A stretch of DNA of 64,000 bases from Symbiodinium sp. CCMP2592 (GCA_905221615.1 CAJNDT010003024.1:598173-662172); one strand, 5' to 3'; shown: positions 9,619 to 19,810, counted from the first letter of the stretch. Notes: generated by a model not told the origin, from the sequence alone. A program made the numbers and translations.

Positions 9619-9699
9619 GGTCTTAATAACGACTTGTACTATTTTGGAGGGTTCCTTTATTATAACGGGCCCCAAACCCCTATCCGAACTATTAAGGCA
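9619..9699. mobile_element. FB-F foldback element
   Basis: TGTACTATTTTGGAGGGTTCC and GGGCCCCAAACCCCTATCCG followed by ATTAAGGCA follow the FB-F plan of terminal AATTATT/AATAATT arms around a GGGCCC core. Confidence 0.65.
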
Positions 9700-9828
9700 T
9701 TTTTCTAAATCCCATAATAGCTCTTATAGTAACCCTTATAGACCCCGTAAAGGAACCCTTTTTTCAGGCCCTTAATATTACTTGGCTGAGGGTCCAAGTC
9801 ATCACGCTCAAAAATCCAGGTCTAAGAC

Positions 9829-10105
9829 ATGCTCGAGGCGGTGCTCACGCGTATCATCCTTCGGTATGCGCAGCGCTTCTCGGCTTTTCGAGTGTTTAGT
9901 AGTATGATGGTGATACTGGTGAGGATGATGATGATGATGATGATGATCCTGAGGATGTCGATGAAGATGCTGAAAGACCAGGACGAGGATGACGAAGAAT
10001 CTGCTATGGTCGAGAAACTTCGGAAGGTTATTGCCTGCAGAGGTTGTGCAGAAATCCTTTCACCTGCGAGTGATCTAAGATTACTGCTGACACTGCGTGT
10101 CGGTA
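9829..10105 (+). CDS. candidate acidic coding segment
   Basis: A GAT/GAC-rich run reads YDGDTGEDDDDDDDDPEDVD in one frame. The next frame then reads DEDDEESAMVEKLRKVIACR and GCAEILSPASDL. The change of frame between the two acidic pieces needs either an intron or a frameshift. A GCCTGCAG acceptor-like site lies at the junction with the second half. This resembles the acidic exon at 5.0 kb. Product unknown. Confidence 0.3.
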
Positions 10106-10273
10106 ATGACAGCTTGGAACCGAATACCCCAAGCACTCAATCCTGTCATTCAACGGCATGTGGCAACGTTCAAAGTGGACTTTCTCCACATCCTTTCCCC
10201 GCATCCAACGAATAAAAACACCGTGGTCCGCTGTATAACTGCTAACTCTCATATGGGTGGTTGTCAAAATTAG
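10106..10273 (+). CDS. candidate small ORF ending inside FB-A
   Basis: An ATG frame of 55 codons reads MTAWNRIPQALNPVIQRHVA, TFKVDFLHILSPHPTNKNTV and VRCITANSHM. The last codons and the stop come from the FB-A insertion that follows, so the native C-terminus has been replaced. It overlaps the 9829 segment's frame. No family is recognised. Confidence 0.3.
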   Translation: MTAWNRIPQALNPVIQRHVATFKVDFLHILSPHPTNKNTVVRCITANSHMGGCQN

Positions 10274-10354
10274 GGTCCCTTTGGGGGTACCCTAAATAAT
10301 AGGTGCCGTACTATATTAGGGACCCCAAAAGGGACCATAATTTTGACAACCACC
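10256..10354. mobile_element. FB-A foldback element
   Basis: Arms GGTGGTTGTCAAAATTAGGG and CATAATTTTGACAACCACC. The flanks CATATG and CACATC agree at four of six positions, an eroded 6-bp duplication. Confidence 0.85.
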
Positions 10355-10490
10355 CACATCAAAGCTAAACCCCAGAAGCTCTATCGGTTCCTGCGCAGCA
10401 GACTGCCCTAAACCCTAAACCCTAAACCGGCCTAGACTTGGGTCTCTCGGAGTGCAGCTCCACTGTGCTTGAGACCTCACCTAGGGCTAC

Positions 10491-10604
10491 AGGGGCCTAA
10501 ATACTTACCAAGGCTTTTTTTTTTTTTGAGGGGGGGGGGGGGGGTCCTTATTTTGAATATCGTATAATGGGCCCCAAAGCCATATTCTAATTATTAAGGC
10601 CCCT
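10491..10604. mobile_element. FB-F element with expanded homopolymers
   Basis: The usual CTATTTTGGGGGTTCC core is replaced by about 12 T, then GA, then about 14 G. GGGCCCCAAAGCCATATTCT and TTAAGGCCCCTC complete the element. Slippage inside the element is the simplest reading. Confidence 0.75.
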
Positions 10605-10646
10605 CTTTTCGACACTGCTCTGTTCATCTTCAGCCTTTAGCTTTAG

Positions 10647-10847
10647 GCCCCCGGTTATGAGGCTCCGGGTGCTGACTGCCCTTCATACTACGAAGGAGGC
10701 TTCGGGTTCTGCAGTAGTGGGAGCACTGACGTCAAAGACGCTGTCCCAGGGAAGATTGGAAAGGAGGGGGCCCCAAAGCATCTACATCTTTCAACCAGGG
10801 ACAGGGAAGCTCGAAGCAGCAAAGCCCCACAAAAGTCCAGACCTTAA
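10647..10847 (+). CDS. candidate 66-residue coding exon
   Basis: After CTTTAG the frame runs 67 codons: APGYEAPGADCPSYYEGGFG, FCSSGSTDVKDAVPGKIGKE, then GAPKHLHLSTRDREARSSKA and a stop. It is glycine- and proline-rich at the start and basic at the end. The overlapping frame reads the track-length ORF beginning MRLRVLTALH. Composition favours the first. No splice donor is obvious. Product unknown. Confidence 0.33.
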   Translation, partial: APGYEAPGADCPSYYEGGFGFCSSGSTDVKDAVPGKIGKEGAPKHLHLSTRDREARSSKAPQKSRP

Positions 10848-10858
10848 CTCGCACATCC

Positions 10859-10973
10859 TACCTATAGTCTCCATTATAGTTCCTTTTTTGGTTAACCAGA
10901 CTCATAGTCGTATAGGATCCTAACCATAAAACTGGTCAACCAAAAAACGGAACTACAATGGATACTATAGGTA
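10859..10973. mobile_element. FB-G foldback element, TAGTCTCC subfamily
   Basis: The tips TACCTATAGTCTCCATTATA and ACAATGGATACTATAGGTA are inverted. Inner GTTCCTTTTTTGGTTAACCA pairs with GGTCAACCAAAAAACGGAAC around TAGGATCCTA. Confidence 0.85.
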
Positions 10974-11001
10974 AGCCCGAAACCCTTCACTCTAGACTTC
11001 C

Positions 11002-11130
11002 AAAAGGGGAAAGGAGGGACCCTTAATAAGGACCCCTAGGTATATACCCATAATTTATCTATTATATACCCATTATATAGCCCATTATAGGGTAGGGGTC
11101 CCCATCAAGGGTCCATCCTTTTTCCCTTTG
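11002..11130. mobile_element. FB-S foldback element
   Basis: AAAAGGGGAAAGGAGGGACC and GGTCCATCCTTTTTCCCTTT are inverted. The middle repeats TATTATATACCCATTATATA. A left-truncated copy is at 23.89 kb. Confidence 0.8.
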
Positions 11131-11159
11131 AGACTCTAAGTCTCTAAATGTTCCTGCAG

Positions 11160-11307
11160 GTTATATCTGCGACACCCTGAGGACCGACTCTTTGTCGCTG
11201 TGGCTCTGTGGGCATTGGTTTTGTGTCGAGGCCGTACGGTACGGGTGTTTTATGTGTATTTGCCATGTATAGTTTATTTTTGTGGTGGTGGTATGGTGAA
11301 GCTTTAA
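11160..11307 (+). CDS. candidate exon with a hydrophobic stretch
   Basis: A TTCCTGCAG acceptor is followed by an open frame: LRHPEDRLFVAVALWALVLC, then RGRTVRVFYVYLPCIVYFCG and a stop 49 codons in. FVAVALWALVLC could be a membrane segment. A GTACGG after CGTACG could end the exon earlier. Product unknown. Confidence 0.3.
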
Positions 11308-11414
11308 GCTGCAAAACAGCTGCAAGGGAGAAGAAGCGGAAGACCCCTTTGAGCATGGAAGGAGCAGCAACTCATCACACTCCGACTGCATTATGTAAAT
11401 CTTGACACCCAAAG

Positions 11415-11445
11415 GCCAAAGCCTTCGAACGTTTCAGCAACGTCC
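11415..11445 (+). CDS. candidate micro-exon
   Basis: Between ACCCAAAG and a GTAAGC donor lie ten codons, AKAFERFSNV, ending in phase 1 like most other supported exons here. Confidence 0.25.
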
Positions 11446-11825
11446 GTAAGCAATCCCATGATATCCCCAGAACCACCAAACCCGCCCTGCAGCAACCATA
11501 GAAAATCACTCGGCAGCCCTTGAAGCACAAAGTCCTACTAACACCCGAACCGCTATAGCCTAGGCTCTTCCAAGCCTACACCCTGGCACGCCAAGGCCAC
11601 GCCTTAAACCTGCAATCTCGAACCGTATACTCGTTAACCCTCAACCGGCAAGTCGTGAATCTTAAACCTAAATCCAAGCCCCCGAAACCCACACCGCCCT
11701 GATCAAAAAAGCTTTAGACATGAATGAAACCAACAGAAACTAGACAATTCGTTCCAGGCTTTACGACGTAGACCTGTCAAACATCCCCCAACTAGAGACC
11801 CGATCCAAACCTTAAGCCTGTTTGC

Positions 11826-11935
11826 TTGAATAGAATAAAATAGAGAATATGGAATAGAATATGCATATAGAATAGAATACAGAACAGGATATAGAATAGA
11901 ATAGAAAAAAGTATAGAACAGGGTCTGCAATAGAA
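11826..11935. repeat. (GAATA)-type microsatellite
   Basis: Irregular TAGAATAGAATA units with interruptions. The minus-strand ORF through it, rich in Tyr, Ser and Ile, is low complexity. Confidence 0.8.
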
Positions 11936-11977
11936 CCTAAATATAGCCTAGAAATGACTACAAGCCAAACATCTCAG

Positions 11978-12074
11978 GTGGGGCGGCGACCTCCGTGTCG
12001 CAAACTTCGAGCTCCGAACCGAGGAGCTGGCTCGAGCGGCTTGGCCGCAAGGGTGGAAAGCCGCAAGTGGTTGA
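11978..12074 (+). CDS. candidate exon ending in a stop
   Basis: After CATCTCAG the frame reads WGGDLRVANFELRTEELARA, AWPQGWKAASG, then TGA. GC-rich, G/C-ending codons and balanced charge make it one of the more protein-like islands. TTTAGGG-like text starts immediately after the stop. Product unknown. Confidence 0.35.
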
Positions 12075-12112
12075 GGGTTTAGGGTGTACGGCTTAGGGAC
12101 TATGGGTTATAG

Positions 12113-12205
12113 ATCATTACCTATACTATTTTGCGGTTCCTTATTGTAATGATAGTATAATGGGCCCGAAAACCACATTCTAATTCTTAAGGCCCCTATA
12201 CTATC
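12113..12205. mobile_element. FB-F foldback element
   Basis: ATTACCTATACTATTTTGCGG with GGGCCCGAAAACCACATTCT and TTAAGGCCCCTATAC. Confidence 0.75.
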
Positions 12206-12339
12206 ATTCGAAGCAAAAGGTGTGGAATCCGGTTCGAGGTCTGGAGCCAGAAGGTCTATTTGTACTGAGAAGTAGGGTTCCGATGGCGCCCGTGCCTATG
12301 TTGGGGTTTTCTGTCACCTGTTGAATATGTAACCGTCAC

Positions 12340-12543
12340 GTGTTTTTTTGGTTGCCGATGTCCAGCGTCATCGTAGCATTGTCGTGCTGCAGTAGGAGCA
12401 TTAGCAGCACCGTCAGTAGTAATAAAGCGGTCGCTAGTGCCGTATCTCGTAGTGTTGCCGGAGTTCCATGGATGCTGCTGCAGTTCGTGTTTACAATGAC
12501 CTGCATCCAGGGTTCCGGACGAGGAATCCACCGTGGGGACTAG
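12340..12543 (+). CDS. weak candidate ORF
   Basis: A 67-codon plus frame contains the hydrophobic piece SSVIVALSCC and a Ser/Val-rich middle. The antisense frame is open for 100 codons over the same bases. Neither has splice support, and direction cannot be decided. Confidence 0.18.
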   Translation: MFFWLPMSSVIVALSCCSRSISSTVSSNKAVASAVSRSVAGVPWMLLQFVFTMTCIQGSGRGIHRGD

Positions 12544-12599
12544 TAACAAGGTGACCATGTTGGTGTGCCACCTCCAAAGAGTTGTAATACAGCGGCCGA

Positions 12600-12673
12600 A
12601 TTAATTACAAATTAGAATTAATTATCGTAATTATAATGGGTGCAAAAACCCTATTCTAATTATTAAGGCCCCA
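12600..12673. repeat. FB-F element, left arm eroded
   Basis: The right half (ACCCTATTCTAATTATTAAG then GCCCC) is standard. The left side is AT-rich drift. Confidence 0.6.
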
Positions 12674-13063
12674 TGTATTAACCCAGCCTGCAGCCAGTGT
12701 GACATCAGAGTCCAGACCGTCAAACCCGAAACCTTGCACACCACACCTCGGTCAATCCCCAGCTGCTGGTCTTTCAGACCGTCAACCCCAGACCATAAGC
12801 TCCAAACCCCCAACTTCAAGCCTCTGTGCCCTTTCCTTTGAAAAGGAGCTCAAAGAAACCTCTGTGCCCAGATTACAGAGCTCTGAACAGAGACATCTAT
12901 TTTCAACGCTTTAGTTCAAGGTCAATTCCTGAAGTAAGGGCTTTAGGGATTCCCTAGGACCCTCAACCCGAACCCCCAAAACCTTCAAGTTTCGCCCTAC
13001 ACCCGACCCTTCACAAGCCCTTATAGACTCCTGAACCGCAAGCCCTAAACCCTAAGTTTTTAG

Positions 13064-13313
13064 GGCCTTACCGACCCAGAGCCTGAAAGACGTTGAGGTG
13101 TTGGGCACCGAGGAAAGCAGCATCCAGCTGACACGAGGCGGCCTCTAAAGCCCTTTATTGTTCAGGCCCCAGAGTCATATTGACGTACCTTAGGTGCCGG
13201 GGCCATTTTGAAACAGTTCCCCTGTTAGAGTTCGTCAGGACCCCTATGTAATCTCCAGGGAGCAGCAGGTCGCCGAATGTAGGATGTTGGGTGTTCAGGG
13301 GGTTTTAAGCTGA
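13064..13313 (+). CDS. three adjacent candidate mini-exons
   Basis: Three islands each follow an AG and each run to a stop. The first (13064-13148) reads LPTQSLKDVEVLGTEESSIQ, LTRGGL. The second (13194-13251) reads CRGHFETVPLLEFVRTPM. The third (13259-13313) reads EQQVAECRMLGVQGVLS. Composition is protein-like, but the stops mean that introns must start before each island end, or that the locus is dead. It is bounded by heptamers on the left and FB-L on the right. Product unknown. Confidence 0.27.
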
Positions 13314-13342
13314 TTTCGGGTCCGAGGTCTCAGAGATACATG

Positions 13343-13439
13343 CTAGGTAGGCCTTTGGGACATGTTATAGTTTCCCTTGTTCGGCTTAGTAGGACCCTAC
13401 TTACGAAGATTTTTCAGAGGCTTTAAAGGGCCAACCTAG
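13343..13439. mobile_element. FB-L foldback element with CATG target duplication
   Basis: CTAGGTAGGCCTTTGG pairs with a GGGCCAACCTAG right tip. CATG flanks both ends exactly. The middle TTTTTCAGAGGCTTTAAAGG recurs at 25.5 and 36.2 kb. Confidence 0.82.
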
Positions 13440-13889
13440 CATGGGGTTCAGGTTCCAGCAGGCCGGGGACGGAAGCTTTGTTTATAACAAATGTCCCGAA
13501 CCCAAACCCTAACTTCCTAAACCCCAAATAGAATACCTTTCGAAGGAACCCACTTGGGTAATCCGTTTTCCGTCAGTAATCGATGCTGACAAAAGGAGGA
13601 CCTTGATAAGCGAATGGTTACGATGTCGCGGAAGAGACTGTGTTCAAAGGAGTCTTTCTGTTTACGAAGGTGCTTGGCTTCTGTGCTTAGTTTTAGTTGT
13701 CGATGCCCCTAAACCTTAAACCGTATAGAGAACCCATGGCTGCGTGTGATGGCCTGGCAGATCTGGCGCAAAGGGTTCTCCATCAATGACCTGTATATCT
13801 GGTTCCTAGCCCCTATAACCCTTGACACTGTAATCCTGAATATTGAGAATTCTACTCAGCTGCGAATCCTGATCCTCAAACCCTGAAAA

Positions 13890-13950
13890 CCCCCAAAACC
13901 TCTAAACCCTAAACCTCTAAACCCTAAACCCTAAACCCTAAACCGTACCT
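13890..13950. repeat. CCCTAAA tract
   Basis: About seven near-perfect CCCTAAA units. Confidence 0.9.
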
Positions 13951-13995
13951 TCAGCCTTTAAACTCTCAAGCCCGGGCCGGAGCCCTAAAACTGCT

Positions 13996-14037
13996 TCACG
14001 GCGCCGGCACGCTTGGATTCTCAGGTGCTTAGTCGTG
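13996..14037 (+). CDS. candidate exon with GTAAGC donor
   Basis: FTAPARLDSQVLSR ends exactly at a GTAAGC donor. The intron beyond is CCCAAAACCTAAG-like. The left edge is uncertain. Product unknown. Confidence 0.3.
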
Positions 14038-14226
14038 TAAGCCCAAAACCTAAGTCACAATCTTTAAGGTTAGGCTTTGGGGAGAAGGAGAAGAGCCAGA
14101 AGCCTCACCCCTCGGCACCTCAATCCTCAGCCCCGAAAGGCCCAAAACACCTCAACCCTAACGCCAGCAAACCTGAACCTAAGCCCCAAACTTTTAACCC
14201 CAGAGCCCGCACACCCCTAAACCCGT

Positions 14227-14386
14227 AAACCTATCGCGGGCTTGGCATCCGTGGGGCAGGCTTCGTGCGGGAGCTTCGTGTGGCAGCTTGGCGGAACTGC
14301 GTACGTAGCCTAATACGACTTTCTAAGGTTTGGGTTGCTGCGCAGAGATATGCTTCACTTCTTTGTCTTTCGATGCCTCCGAATTT
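14227..14386 (+). CDS. candidate exon with GTAAGT donor
   Basis: A 51-codon frame reads RGLGIRGAGFVRELRVAAWR, NCVRSLIRLSKVWVAAQRYA and SLLCLSMPP, and ends at a strong GTAAGT. A GCTGCGCAG acceptor at 14349 would instead give a 37-nt exon, ICFTSLSFDASEF, ending in phase 0 at the same donor. Which applies cannot be decided. It is strongly basic if the long version is used. Confidence 0.33.
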
Positions 14387-14521
14387 GTAAGTCCTATCCT
14401 TATGGAGAAGGATAGCATTGCGACTAAAGATACCATGATAATGAACGAGTAGGGCCAGTCAGCATAGGGCCAGTCAGCATCCCTACGGCATAAGAATCCC
14501 TGTTCTGTTCCAGGCGGCTCG

Positions 14522-14739
14522 CAACATTGTTCTCGCTTTTCGAGTTTATGGAGACCGACTACTCAAACAGAAGTATCCTTGACAGAGCCTCGGGTCATGG
14601 TATTCGTGGTAATGAACCTACCTGGCAGCAATATTACTACTACTCGCCAGCCAACACGAAAGCACCAGCAGTATCCGATTTTATCGCGTGTGTACCAATG
14701 ACCAGCTCGTGTCAGATCATGATTTGGATGCTATGTTAA
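14522..14739 (+). CDS. candidate exon
   Basis: After GTTCCAG the frame reads LFSLFEFMETDYSNRSILDR, ASGHGIRGNEPTWQQYYYYS and so on to a stop. Tandem TAGGGCCAGTCAGCA copies lie just upstream at 14450-14481. Product unknown. Confidence 0.25.
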
Positions 14740-15572
14740 GAACACATGCCCCTCGTATTTGCGCGAACGTTCAAGTTGTAAATCCGGCTGGCAGAAAATA
14801 TCTGGTATTGAAGTATTGAGACGATCCAAGTTCGACACGCACCTAAGCAGTGCATGCCAGCCGCCAACCAAGGTCTTGAATGCTGCGAGCTCCTAAAATC
14901 TTAAATTGGGTTTTAGGGTTTAGGGGTTTAGGGTTGAGGGTTAGTCCGATCCCTTTCTCTCTGAAACTAGAGCAAGAATGAAGTTTCTCAATGGGAGTTT
15001 GAGGGATTTCGGATTTAGGACGGTAGGGTCCAGGCCAAAGCAACCACTAACAGAAGTCTTCAATGCCGCTGTCTATCTTGGTGTGAGCATAGTTGGTTGA
15101 GTCATAGGGATGGCTTAGGGGATCATATTTTTTGTCAATGCCCGTCATGGAATCGACTGGTAGTCGAAGCCCTGCAGTGTGTGCGTCCTCGAGCACGAAA
15201 CCCACATGTGTTTGGAGATTACAGCATCAAGGTTTCAGTCCCTGCACCTTGAATTTCCACCCTAGCCCAAACCTTGCAGCCCGGATTTTCACAGGTGGTC
15301 CCGTGGAATGCAATCCGCTCCCAATCCTTGCGGGTGGAGGCGCGGGTTCTTCGGGTCGGATGGATATTTGGTAGTCGAGTAGGTATATTTGTTGGTTTTT
15401 ATGGGGGGTACTACAGTCTTCAAACCTTACTTAGAATCTCGAAGATTAACCTTGAATTTTTGTTAGTGAAACTGGACAAGCAAAGGTTAGACTGGGTGCT
15501 TGTTCGCTTGTTCAGAGCTTAGCTCACAAACTTCGCAATTTGAACAATATCCCCCGCATGATTCCCCAAACC

Positions 15573-15698
15573 TACCCTAAGGGTCCTAACAAATTGGGGA
15601 ACCTCAAAATCGAGGGTTTCTGAGACCCCAAAGAGACCCAAGGACTCTCCCTAGGACATTCCGGACCCTCCTAAGGAGATACCTGGACCCTTAGGGTA
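15573..15698. mobile_element. FB-Z foldback element, single copy
   Basis: TACCCTAAGGGTCCTAACAA and ACCTGGACCCTTAGGGTA are inverted. The interior is unusually purine-rich and pairs poorly. Confidence 0.65.
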
Positions 15699-15821
15699 AG
15701 CCAAATTGGCCCAGCGGTGCAGCAGTTGGCCTATTTCGATGCGGAGGTCCGATGCACTGTGCCAGCGGATATGCGCACTTGCCCCAGCCAGGATATTGAC
15801 ATTGCTCTCCAGGTCCAATTG

Positions 15822-16001
15822 GGAGTTACCGAAACTTAGGGGTACCTTATTTTGGGGTCCTTACTTGGAGGCCCTTTTGACTTAGTAAGTCTACTTAGTA
15901 TCCCCTAGAAACCCCATTATAATCCCCATAACCCACCTTACTAACCCTACTTACTAAGTCAAAAGGGCCTCCAAGTAGGGTCCCCTATTTTCGGAAACTC
16001 C
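15822..16001. mobile_element. FB-B foldback element, split by FB-E
   Basis: GGAGTTACCGAAACTTAGGGG on the left and CCCCTATTTTCGGAAACTCC on the right. The flanks CAATTG and CAAGTG differ at one of six positions. The centre has been replaced by a complete FB-E. Confidence 0.85.
15862..15977. mobile_element. FB-E foldback element nested in FB-B
   Basis: TACTTGGAGGCCCTTTTGAC and GTCAAAAGGGCCTCCAAGTA are exact inverted arms. Its position inside FB-B makes it the younger insertion. Confidence 0.9.
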
Positions 16002-16060
16002 CAAGTGGCCCAGATGCTTTGGGCCGAACGGCTGAACTTCTTCGGAGCTGTGTCAGCGGG

Positions 16061-16154
16061 TACCCATACGCTCCATGGTAGTTCCTTTTGGGGATTACCG
16101 TTTAGGATTCTAAATATGAACCCCCAGAAGGAACTACTATGGAGCCAAAGGGTA
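16061..16154. mobile_element. FB-G foldback element
   Basis: TACCCATACGCTCCATGGTA and ACTATGGAGCCAAAGGGTA are inverted around TAGGATTCTA. Confidence 0.82.
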
Positions 16155-16682
16155 TGCACGCACAAGTACATGGTCGACAACGGAGCGGAAGCTGGCGAGA
16201 AGGACTTGGACATTGACAGGGCGCCTGGTGTTGCTGTGAATGTTATCTTCACGACGACTTGAGCTTAGTCCTGCTTAGGCCGTGGCGCGGTTCTTGTTTT
16301 GTTTGGGAGGATCCCAGTGCAAACATTCCGACGACCGTCTTACGTCAGTAGGGGCAGTTCGGGACTGGGAGGGAATCTATTCGCAGAAATTATGTTCACA
16401 GGTCTCGGGGTCAGAGCTGGTATTGAAAATCTGAACTGTTTCAAGGCTTCCGTACATCCTAAACCTGCGCCATGGAAGCTGCAAACCCAACACCCCAAGC
16501 AGTTGAAGGAACCTTGTTGTAAACCTTTAGCGTTCTGGTAACCCTTAAAGGAATTGTTATAGTCAGTAATCCTCAGCAGTTCAGATTTTCCTCGGCCCAG
16601 AAAGCTACCCGACCGAGATCCTGAGCACTCCGAGAGTCTGCACCTGAAGCCTTGCAAAGTGCGCCTTCGGAGCCGCTTGGAA

Positions 16683-16791
16683 CCCAGACCTTCCAAAATC
16701 CCTTAATTAAGGAATATACCTTAATTCATATTAGGGATCCTACTATAATTTAAGGTATATTCCTTAATTAAGGGATTTTGGAAGGTCTGGG
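16683..16791. mobile_element. FB-C foldback element, intact
   Basis: Full-length arms with GGGATCC centre. If the core starts at CAGACC, GGAACC lies directly outside both ends. Because the tips are themselves partly palindromic, that duplication is only suggestive. Confidence 0.9.
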
Positions 16792-17110
16792 AACCCTACA
16801 CTGTTCAGGGTCTAGGGTTTACGCCCTGCTTCCCTACATCCGTCATCCGTAAACCCGAACCGACTACGGTTTGGCCAACAGACAGCCAGGTAGATGCCGT
16901 GGAAATCATCTTCGGTAGCTGCAGCGGAGGACCGGCGGGTTCTACAGCGTTGCCTTGTGGCAGAAGTATTCAGGCTATGTGTACGCAAGGAATCAGCCAG
17001 ACAAGCTGATCTTTGTCGTGTTAGCGCAGTGTTGGGCTAGCGGGATTTAGAGACTCTGCAAAAACTTCATCACGAAGTAGCTTCGAATTTAATGATTTAT
17101 TTGTCCGTAG

Positions 17111-17374
17111 TACTTAGTATTAGCCGCCCTCGCTACTGTTGTGGCCCTTATTCTTGCCGTCAACCTATCAAGTACTGTGTTGTTGGATGTTGTTGGTGTT
17201 GCTACAGGTTTTACAGTTATGGTGTTTGCTACTTCTGCTTGTGGAAGCACCAGCCATTGTTTTCAAGGCACGCTCCAGTACTGTCACTACGCTCGAACTC
17301 GGCTAAATGTTGCTGTCAATCGTTCCTACTATCCAGGACGATGTGATTTCATTTCTTACGAGTCCCTGCTATGA
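17111..17374 (+). CDS. candidate membrane-protein exon
   Basis: An 88-codon open frame starts by a TACTTAG acceptor-like site. It opens LAALATVVALILAVNLSS and is followed by VLLDVVGVATGFTVMVFATS, giving two hydrophobic stretches long enough to cross a membrane. A cysteine- and tyrosine-rich tail (CFQGTLQYCHYARTRLNVAV) ends with SYESLL and a stop. It is longer than neighbouring islands and lies in a repeat-free patch. No family is recognised. Chance ORFs of this length are expected, so the two membrane segments are the main support. Confidence 0.38.
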   Translation, partial: YLVLAALATVVALILAVNLSSTVLLDVVGVATGFTVMVFATSACGSTSHCFQGTLQYCHYARTRLNVAVNRSYYPGRCDFISYESLL

Positions 17375-17963
17375 CCCTTGTCAGGCTTACTTCTAGGTAC
17401 AATACAATATCGGCTTTACGCAAAGCTGAAGCCAGTGCACTACACATACTCTATTTTCAGAATCATCGCAAGTAGTAGATATTCAGAAGGGGCACGGTTG
17501 CTGCAGTTGTCATTTAGCGCATAGATGCTCTTACACTGCCAGGCACTTGCTGGCAATCGTCCTATCCAGCTCACGAAACACAGAACAACTTCTAAACAAG
17601 TCTTTCAAAACTACTTTGTCAAAATCGCTTCTTAGCCTCAAGTCTAAAACCCTATGCTGCCTATAACCCTATAGTTATAGCCCTAAAGCCCTATACCCCT
17701 ATGTACCATGAGCTGGCACTTTCTCTCTGCCTTGTCTTGCAGGGCAGCCGACTGCTCCGCCGGCGGCATCGCCGGTGGCACCTGCCAAGGCGAGGGTGTT
17801 CCCATGTGTTCCTTAACTTAACTGTTTGCTGTTGTTGTTCTGACTGAGTACTATTATAATTATTAGTTTTCTTCTTCTTGTTATTACGAGTAACTACAGC
17901 TATCTTATTCTATAACCCTACTAATCGCGTCCCCTAATCCTCTAAGTAACTTGACTACATATC

Positions 17964-18071
17964 GCTTAATTATTAAGGGGTATTGGAAGGTCTAATTAAG
18001 GAAGATACCTCAAGTCATATTAGGGATCCTACTATGAGTTAGCGAGTATTCCTTTTGTTGGAAGGTCTGAG
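17964..18071. repeat. FB-C element, rearranged
   Basis: A right-type tip (TATTGGAAGGTCT) stands at both ends in the same orientation instead of inverted. The interior AAGATACCTCAAGTCATATT is FB-C. This looks like an arm swap or a junction of two copies. Confidence 0.6.
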
Positions 18072-18332
18072 TTGGTCTCCCAGTGGGTTCTTATCCCTTT
18101 TTGTAGTTTTTGGTTCGTTCTAAGACTACCCTGTATCATGGTGGGTCACCTAAACAAGTTTTGGCAGCCTTGTCTGAGCCCCATTCGAGGTCATCTGAGT
18201 TACACTGTCAGCACCATTGAGAAACGGGGCACATCAGGGGAAGCCATACGGTCTCGGGTTTACAAGCATATGTCGAGAAACATGTTACATCTTACCTTGA
18301 GTTTACAATCATACAGACAGAGAGACACATAG
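18072..18332 (+). CDS. candidate ORF
   Basis: An 86-codon frame beginning next to FB-C reads VSQWVLIPFCSFWFVLRLPC then GHLSYTVSTIEKRGTSGEAI, ending with QSYRQRDT. A hydrophobic start and basic end are visible. No splice or homology support. Confidence 0.25.
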   Translation: MVSQWVLIPFCSFWFVLRLPCIMVGHLNKFWQPCLSPIRGHLSYTVSTIEKRGTSGEAIRSRVYKHMSRNMLHLTLSLQSYRQRDT

Positions 18333-18507
18333 ACCTTGACAGTCTTTATGGTAGAAGCCGAAGCCTCTCAAGATCTGATAATTAATTAACTGAGCCCCAC
18401 CTAAAACGCGTACCAAGTCTGGAACCCTCCGACACACTATTTTGAAGCACCACAAACCCTCAACCTTGTCATCGTACATCTGAGCCTGGAGCCCTGAACC
18501 TTTAGCC

Positions 18508-18602
18508 TACCCAGGGGCTCCATGGTGGTTCCTTTTTGGGATTACTTTATAGGATTCTAAATATGAACCCCAAAAAAGGAACTACTATGGAGCCTAGGGG
18601 TA
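18508..18602. mobile_element. FB-G foldback element
   Basis: TACCCAGGGGCTCCATGG and CTATGGAGCCTAGGGGTA are inverted. AGCC lies just outside on the left and one base outside on the right. Confidence 0.85.
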
Positions 18603-18950
18603 AAGCCTGAATTTCTTTGACCACTGCGCCTCAAAATACGCCATACCGCAACATCTAAATGCTAGCCGGTCCTTCGCTGCTGTCAAAAGATGTAGGGCCC
18701 TAGGAACCCTACGTGATTTTTGTTCAGGCCCCAGGCCCCAAACCCCAGAACCAAGAACCCAATCCTCCTTGTAAGCTTGCTGAACTCCTTCAGCTGCCTC
18801 AACCCCTGCACCTGAAAGCCCTGAGCCCCTGACGCTAACTTCCCTAAACAACAGCAAACAGCCACAACATACCTCCTATCTAGCCCTAATAGCAACAAAA
18901 ACCCAGCATCATTCTAATTTTGAGGAAAATCAAAACCTCAAAGCCCTTTC

Positions 18951-19049
18951 CTGGGCTTTGGAGTGCCGTACTTTAACAATATTTCCCTGAGGGAACCATT
19001 ATGAAATAAAAGTTTATACTTTTTCTCCCTGGTTACTTAAAGGCCCAGT
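18951..19049. mobile_element. FB-K foldback element
   Basis: CTGGGCTTTGGAGTGCCGTA pairs with GGTTACTTAAAGGCCCAG. The interior matches the 31.27 kb copy closely. Confidence 0.8.
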
Positions 19050-19154
19050 TTCTTATTTTGACAAAGTCGGCCAGGAGAGCTCTCAAGATGCATTGGACGA
19101 GTCGCAGGAGAGCTCGCTTGGCTTTCGGGGGCTTCGACGGTAGACTTTAGGGCT

Positions 19155-19258
19155 TACCTGTAGTCTCCATTGTAGTTCCCTTTTTGGGTTTAACCAGTTA
19201 TATATTAAGGATCCTATAAGGTGATCCCCAAAAAGGAAAACAATGGAGACTATAGGTA
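19155..19258. mobile_element. FB-G foldback element, TAGTCTCC subfamily
   Basis: TACCTGTAGTCTCCATTGTA and ACAATGGAGACTATAGGTA are inverted around AAGGATCCTATA. Confidence 0.85.
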
Positions 19259-19307
19259 CAGCTTAGGCCTGGGGGCCTATGGGCTCGGGGGCTTGGAGTC
19301 TAGGGCT

Positions 19308-19431
19308 TACTTGGAGGATCATGGGACTTAGTCAGCGCGGTTATAAGTAAGGTAACTATGCATATAAGTACTTATAACCCCAATTAAGGCAGTTATAACC
19401 CGACTTACTAAGTGCCATGATCCTCCAAGTA
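19308..19431. mobile_element. FB-E2 foldback element
   Basis: TACTTGGAGGATCATGGGAC and GTGCCATGATCCTCCAAGTA are inverted, with inner TTATAAGTAAGG/ACCCGACTTA pairing. Confidence 0.88.
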
Positions 19432-19810
19432 GGGTTCAGGGCTTATGTGGTTAGGGTTCAGAGTTAGGGTCTGGGTTGTTGGCTTTTCTGCCGGGACTTA
19501 CAGGGCTTCGGTTCAGTTCTCTGGCGTGTTTTAGGGTTTTGCTTGTGGTGCATTTGTGGCTTTGATAGGTTGGGACATCGTTTTACCAGGATCTAAGGGT
19601 GAAAAAAACATGGTTTGCATGAGTGCTGGAGTGGAGTGGTTGAAAGGGGTTGGCGGTAGTCTTGTGTAAGGAATCTAGAAATTCCCAGCGCTTGGAGTAG
19701 GTGCTGTGCCTTAGATTGTGCTGAGTTCGACCGGCTTCGGTTCAGAACGAGATGTGGCACATTCTCCATTTCAGGGTTTGTGTGGCTTGAGGCGTTAGGA
19801 TGGGTTTCCT